A DNA stretch of 64,000 bases, taken from positions 1 through 64,000 of the forward strand of contig CAZWBR010000007.1 in the NCBI GenBank assembly GCA_964632305.1, given 5' to 3'. Of the stretch, positions 60,832-64,000 are shown in pieces. The first letter of the stretch is position 1; each line of letters begins with the position of its first letter. The notes beneath the pieces are model-generated. The model was given only the letters and a program-made list of their open reading frames with translations, was not told the DNA's origin and ran no database searches. Origin of the DNA: CAZWBR01 sp964632305 (GTDB taxonomy: Bacteria; Bacteroidota; Bacteroidia; Bacteroidales; Prolixibacteraceae). Position numbers and translations under genes: made by a program.

Positions 60832-61191
60832 CTCTTCCAATGACAAAGCCCCATTCCACTAAATCGATCCTCATTGCACTACATCATTAATAGAAGTTAT
60901 ATCCTATGTTATGGTGTAGGGAGAAAGCCCGGATATGAGCAACAAACCGATCAGAGGGCTGAAAGCCCGGCATGTGAAAGCACAGGCCGTCAGGCCTGTG
61001 GTAACGGTCAAAGATAGACCCTCAAAGGCCTGTAAGGCCGACGTGTATTGAATCGACACAAAACCAATTCATCAAATCCGGTCAACACATGCCGGTCTTA
61101 CAGACCTCCGGTTTCCTCTATTACTCCTCTTCACAGGGCTCACGCCCTGTGCTGTCACAGACCGACCTTTCAGGTCTGCTATAACAAATAG
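60832..61191. repeat. Composite hairpin repeat (REPIN-like), copy 3
   Basis: About 360 bp. The first stem reads GGGCT-gaa-AGCCC here, against GGGCC-gaa-GGTCC in copies 1 and 2; both pair, so the change is compensatory. Other stems: CACAGGCC-gtca-GGCCTGTG, GGCCT-gta-AGGCC, GGTCT-tac-AGACC, CACAGGGC-tcac-GCCCTGTG and GACCT-ttc-AGGTC. A stop interrupts the frame that is open in copies 1 and 2. Confidence 0.85.
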
Positions 61192-61203
61192 TTGCTCAGG
61201 TAG

Positions 61204-61236
61204 AGCTCTTCCAAAGTTTGGAACTTTGGAAGAGCT
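61204..61236. repeat. 15-bp perfect hairpin
   Basis: AGCTCTTCCAAAGTT (61204-61218) pairs without mismatch with AACTTTGGAAGAGCT (61222-61236) around a TGG loop, followed by TTTTC. It lies directly after the composite repeat and may be a terminator remnant or a separate repeat. Confidence 0.7.
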
Positions 61237-61571
61237 TTTCTAATTCTCTGCGCTAACGATCGGGTAAACAGTCCAGGTAATTAATACGCATTAGCTATTG
61301 GAGTGCCAAACAGATATTATCCTTGAGATTCCTCTTTACGCTTCGCTGCCATTCCAATGACAGAATTGCAACTGAGATTATTACACATCATTCTATATCT
61401 TCAGAAAATACTCATTTTGGATAGAATATCAGTTTATTGAAGGAATTTATGCAATCAGGTTGAGATTCCTCATTACAATGCGAAGAAAGGAATCTCTGCA
61501 TGAATAGTATTGTTTAGACGTTGACGAAAAAGATAATGAAAAAGAGAATTATCATTGTAATGTTGTCCCCC

Positions 61572-61676
61572 CGTGCCGTTAGGCACGAAATATCGGTAGA
61601 AGAAATTGTACGAAAATGATTCGCCCGCCCCGTCCGGGGCGGAACAGATGAACGAACCCTATTTTTTTACCGATGT
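61572..61676. repeat. REP-like pair with CGTGCC and CCGCCCC hairpins
   Basis: CGTGCC-gtta-GGCACG (61572-61587), then TATCGGTA, then CCGCCCC-gtcc-GGGGCGG (61625-61642), then TACCGAT (about 61669). The inverted TATCGGTA/TACCGAT pair encloses the second hairpin, as in REP doublets. No cognate Y1 transposase is in the window. Confidence 0.65.
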
Positions 61677-61874
61677 TTTGCCCTTACAGGAGCAATGATC
61701 CCAATCTTTTTCAAATTTCTAAAGAGTTTCTGATATATGGTAATCTCCAAGGTGTACTAACTGATCTAAAGGTGGACGATGACGGATTTTCAGGGGGAAG
61801 GAAAGTGGTGCAACAGGGAGGAGAGCACATTGAAGTAATGGCTGCGATGCGCCGGTTGAAGATCGGTGTGTTTT

Positions 61875-61930
61875 CCCCGGGTTACGCTATGCTACACCCG
61901 GGGTTATTGAGATTTGGCCCCATCAGGGCC
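61875..61930. repeat. CCCCGGGT...ACCCGGGG and GGCCC...GGGCC hairpins
   Basis: CCCCGGGT (61875-61882) pairs with ACCCGGGG (61896-61903), and GGCCC-catca-GGGCC (61916-61930) follows. An ORF at 61673-61942 runs through these repeats and is not believed to be a gene. Confidence 0.6.
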
Positions 61931-62013
61931 GGAGAGGGATAACAGCAGTAGGTAGGGAATTGCAAATCCCGTCTCTGAAGTCCCCGGAGGGTCTATCCCG
62001 GGGAGCATTTTCC

Positions 62014-62050
62014 CTGTCATTATTGCATCATGCCCCAATTATTTTGGGGT
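62014..62050. repeat. CTGTCATTATTGCATCATGCCCCA repeat, second copy
   Basis: Same words as 60794-60829, including the hairpin formed by GCCCCA and TTGGGG. It closes the repeat island, about 85 bp before the envC-like gene's stop. Confidence 0.6.
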
Positions 62051-62136
62051 AGCCGTTTGGAATTAAAAAACAGATCTCTTGATTTCCAAAGAATTGAACC
62101 AACCGAAACACGACAAACCTCTGCGAGACAACCTTC

Positions 62137-63345
62137 TTACTGGTTAATGATCCACTGTTCGGGATTCAGTTTGACATTTTCGCGCCAGATCTGAAATTTG
62201 AGTACCGTCTTGTTGTCCTCGCCCGAATCGGTAAAAATAGTCCCGATTTCCTGTTTGGTATCCACCTTCTGTCCGGTTTGAACCGAAACATTGACCAGGT
62301 TGGAATAGACGGTAAGGTAATTGCCATGCCGCACGATCACGGCCATATTTCCCCCGGGGATAGCCACCACCTTGGAGACCTGGCCCTTGAAGATAACCCT
62401 GGCTTTTTCGCCCGCCTGGGTGGTAATATCGATCCCTGAGTTGCGAACCATGACATGTTTCAATACCTGATGGGGATGTTCGCCAAAATGGTCCGTGATG
62501 AGGCCTCTCGCGACCGGCCATGGAAACCGACCCTGATTCCTGGAAAAATCATCCGAAAGGGCTTTCTCTTCGACGGTCACCGCCGAGCTGGGTTCCTTTT
62601 TAGCCCGGGCAGCCGCTTTCCGGGCCTCTTCGGCTATGATACGCTCAATCTCCTGTTGCAGACGCACTTCAGCTTTACGCTGGGCCTCCAGTTTGTTCCG
62701 CAATTCCTTCTCCTTTTTTTGCAGCTCAGCATGGTATTCACTTTGGTCCACTTTCTGTTTTTCATACTTCTGCGTTTGACTCATTTTGACCGACAGGAGT
62801 TGTTGCTTCTCATCCTTTCGTTTATTGAAATCGGTGATCATACTGTCGAGCGCAAATTTAACCGCGGTGATCTGTTCGGCTTGTCGCCTCCGGTAATCGG
62901 CATATTGCCTGAGGTATACAAATCGTTTGTAGGCCTGGTTAAAATCTTCGGCTGAGAACAGGAATAGCAGTTGATTATTGGAATCCTGGTTCCGGCGGGC
63001 ATACCGGATCATCGAGGCATATTTCTCTTTGACAGCGGCCAGTTCGACCGTCAGCGAATCGACAGCGCGCTGGCTCTTTAAGATAGAGGAGTCGAGGTAA
63101 ATGATTTCCGAATTGATATTGTTGATCAGGTTGCTTTGAAGCTTAATGCTTCGTTCAAGGACCGCCAGGCGGTTGAGAGAGGTCCGGGCGTTCTTTCCCG
63201 TCTCTTTCAGAAGGTTATTGATATACTCAATCTCCTGTGCCGTTTTCTCCTTCTGCTTGCGCAACTCATTGAGCGATTGTCCCTGAACGGTTTTCAGGAA
63301 GAAAATAAGGAGAACCAGCAACGATATTTTAGGTAAAAAACTCAT
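62137..63345 (-). CDS. EnvC-like murein hydrolase activator with degenerate LytM domain
   Basis: A 402-residue secreted protein: a signal peptide (ISLLVLLIFFLKTVQG), long coiled coil from about residue 22 to 250 (heptads of Leu/Lys/Glu), and a C-terminal LytM/M23 domain from RFPWPVARGLITDHFGEHPH. The zinc ligands of active M23 peptidases are replaced: the usual HxGIDI is NSGIDI, the HxxL region reads YSNL, and LHF is LKF. This is the EnvC situation, a regulator of amidases rather than an enzyme. It is followed upstream on the same strand by a DUF4292 gene. Confidence 0.9.
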   Translation of the reverse strand: MSFLPKISLLVLLIFFLKTVQGQSLNELRKQKEKTAQEIEYINNLLKETGKNARTSLNRLAVLERSIKLQSNLINNINSEIIYLDSSILKSQRAVDSLTVELAAVKEKYASMIRYARRNQDSNNQLLFLFSAEDFNQAYKRFVYLRQYADYRRRQAEQITAVKFALDSMITDFNKRKDEKQQLLSVKMSQTQKYEKQKVDQSEYHAELQKKEKELRNKLEAQRKAEVRLQQEIERIIAEEARKAAARAKKEPSSAVTVEEKALSDDFSRNQGRFPWPVARGLITDHFGEHPHQVLKHVMVRNSGIDITTQAGEKARVIFKGQVSKVVAIPGGNMAVIVRHGNYLTVYSNLVNVSVQTGQKVDTKQEIGTIFTDSGEDNKTVLKFQIWRENVKLNPEQWIINQ

Positions 63346-63386
63346 ATCAAGATTAAGTATAGTATTTTCAACATGCGGTTAATCCC

Positions 63387-64000
63387 TTAATCTAACCTGA
63401 TTTTTTTGTATTTGGCCGGCAAACTGAAACTAAAACTTTCCTCTTCGTCGATAGATATCTTCGACAGGTCAATATTGAGTTCAATTCTTTGCTCGCCGGT
63501 TAATAAAAGATTTATATTACCAGGAAACCACTGATTCTGAACTATTTCAAAATCTGAAAACCCGATAGTCAGAGTTCTTCCGAAATCAATATCCGTAAAG
63601 ACCATTTTTCGGACAAGAAACAGATCGGGATCGATGTAAATATCCTGTTTTATCAGGTGATTGTCCTCCTTTTTATTCCGAATCCGTTCCAGTCGGTCTT
63701 CGTTCTTTTCTATTTTTTTAAGCTTGCGGTCTCTCATTGAGGAGATCTTATACATATCTTCCTCGATGCCACAGACGAAATCCCTGAATTCCCGTTCATT
63801 TTCCTCCTGCCGAAACGAATAGAGCTGACTGCTCAGAATGGCCTGCATAGTTTTGAAATCGATGTCGGTACCCAATAACTCGCTCACGTAATCATAGCTT
63901 CCATCAAAAATTTGCTTATCAAGGTGATAGACCACCTTGAAAGAATCGCTGTTCGCCTCCAGCTTACCAACCGGGATGGAGAGTTTCTGAGCCGAGATCT
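63387..64000 (-). CDS. DUF4292 family lipoprotein, 5' end beyond the window
   Basis: At least 204 residues are visible; the frame is open to the window edge, so the N terminus is missing. The visible part (ISAQKLSIPVGKLEANSDSF, YDYVSELLGTDIDFKTMQAILSSQL, and IVQNQWFPGNINLLLTGEQRIELNIDLSKISID) fits DUF4292, a Bacteroidota lipoprotein family resembling LolA/LolB-type envelope proteins. A GTG at 63935 can be read as a start but is within the conserved part and is not credible. It is 41 bp before the envC-like gene and shares its strand. Confidence 0.75.
   Translation of the reverse strand, partial: ISAQKLSIPVGKLEANSDSFKVVYHLDKQIFDGSYDYVSELLGTDIDFKTMQAILSSQLYSFRQEENEREFRDFVCGIEEDMYKISSMRDRKLKKIEKNEDRLERIRNKKEDNHLIKQDIYIDPDLFLVRKMVFTDIDFGRTLTIGFSDFEIVQNQWFPGNINLLLTGEQRIELNIDLSKISIDEEESFSFSLPAKYKKIRLD

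Noticed and set aside
60678..60890. A 70-codon ORF in the same island
   Set aside because: It lies across the 63-bp element and the GCATCATGCCCC repeat and starts in degenerate repeat sequence.
61673..61942. An 89-codon ORF in the 59.8-62.1 kb island
   Set aside because: It reads through two hairpin repeats, has no recognisable domain or promoter, and its composition follows the repeats.
63387..63935. A complete 182-codon gene starting at GTG 63935
   Set aside because: The frame stays open to the window edge with sequence typical of the DUF4292 family, so the gene is longer and cut by the edge.
1..64000. tRNA genes, CRISPR arrays and insertion-sequence transposases
   Set aside because: I checked the intergenic regions by eye for T-loop/acceptor patterns, regularly spaced identical repeats and transposase genes and saw none; the 11-nt iterons are far too short-spaced for CRISPR.

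Overview
The window is a stretch of bacterial chromosome from a Bacteroidota organism, most likely of the Bacteroidales/Marinilabiliales type. Four things support this. Recognisable promoters follow the Bacteroidota pattern TTG-N19-TAnnTTTG rather than the sigma70 pattern. Many proteins belong to families largely confined to the phylum (DUF4271, DUF4421, DUF4292, DUF6599, SPOR lipoprotein, eukaryote-type hexokinase, GldH/EnvC-era cell-surface genes). Ribosome binding sites are weak and several starts are TTG or GTG. The homocysteine route and the sulfite-type exporters fit an anaerobic or microaerobic lifestyle (inference). I found no rRNA, tRNA, CRISPR array, prophage or transposase gene.

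Layout. 1-4.6 kb: two outward-facing tandem promoters, lipAB, and a POT-family transporter coupled to an outer-membrane barrel. 4.7-10.4 kb: translation block rplM-rpsI-rpsB-tsf, a Mut7-C protein, pyrH and frr. 10.4-17 kb: envelope proteins, a membrane-tethered receiver domain, a CtpA protease, rsgA and an EamA exporter. 17-19.3 kb: tyrA and DAHP synthase/chorismate mutase, preceded by a complete leader-peptide attenuator. 19.4-22 kb: LysR regulator with two anion or sulfite-type permeases. 22-26.7 kb: rnpA, hemD, DUF4271, dus, ybaK. 28-38.9 kb: polA, arsR, polyprenyl synthase, oxidoreductase, HD protein, dtd-mazG-deoC, hexokinase, a DNA glycosylase, rbfA. 39-48.5 kb: methyltransferase, LolE-type permease, AraC regulator, metG, and four genes of sugar or redox type. 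49-56.7 kb: FAD dehydrogenase, then a four-gene methionine cluster (HcyBio/DUF39, NIL-ferredoxin, UPF0280, metH). 56.7-59.8 kb: folK-folB-pteridine-reductase-like SDR, yceI and a Crp/Fnr regulator. 62-64 kb: EnvC-like protein and a DUF4292 lipoprotein cut by the window edge.

Most genes are ordinary housekeeping. The unusual content lies between genes. Four intergenic islands (8.4-9.0, 22.5-23.3, 26.7-28.1 and 59.8-62.1 kb) hold dispersed repeat families. One is an element with 11-nt-period iterons behind a conserved CCGG leader (three copies). One is a roughly 370-bp mirror-image composite of small hairpins with compensatory changes between copies (three copies). One is a 63-bp element with 11-bp inverted ends (two copies). 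The other standout is the aromatic leader peptide of the tyrA operon: a 22-residue ORF with eight Phe/Tyr/Trp codons, a terminator, and an antiterminator pairing that can be read directly from the sequence.

The genes connect into a few modules: translation (ribosomal proteins, EF-Ts, RRF, RbfA, RsgA, MetRS, Dtd, YbaK, Dus, RNase P); aromatic and methionine amino-acid supply with folate supply beside it; and envelope maintenance (CtpA, EnvC, SPOR, LolE).
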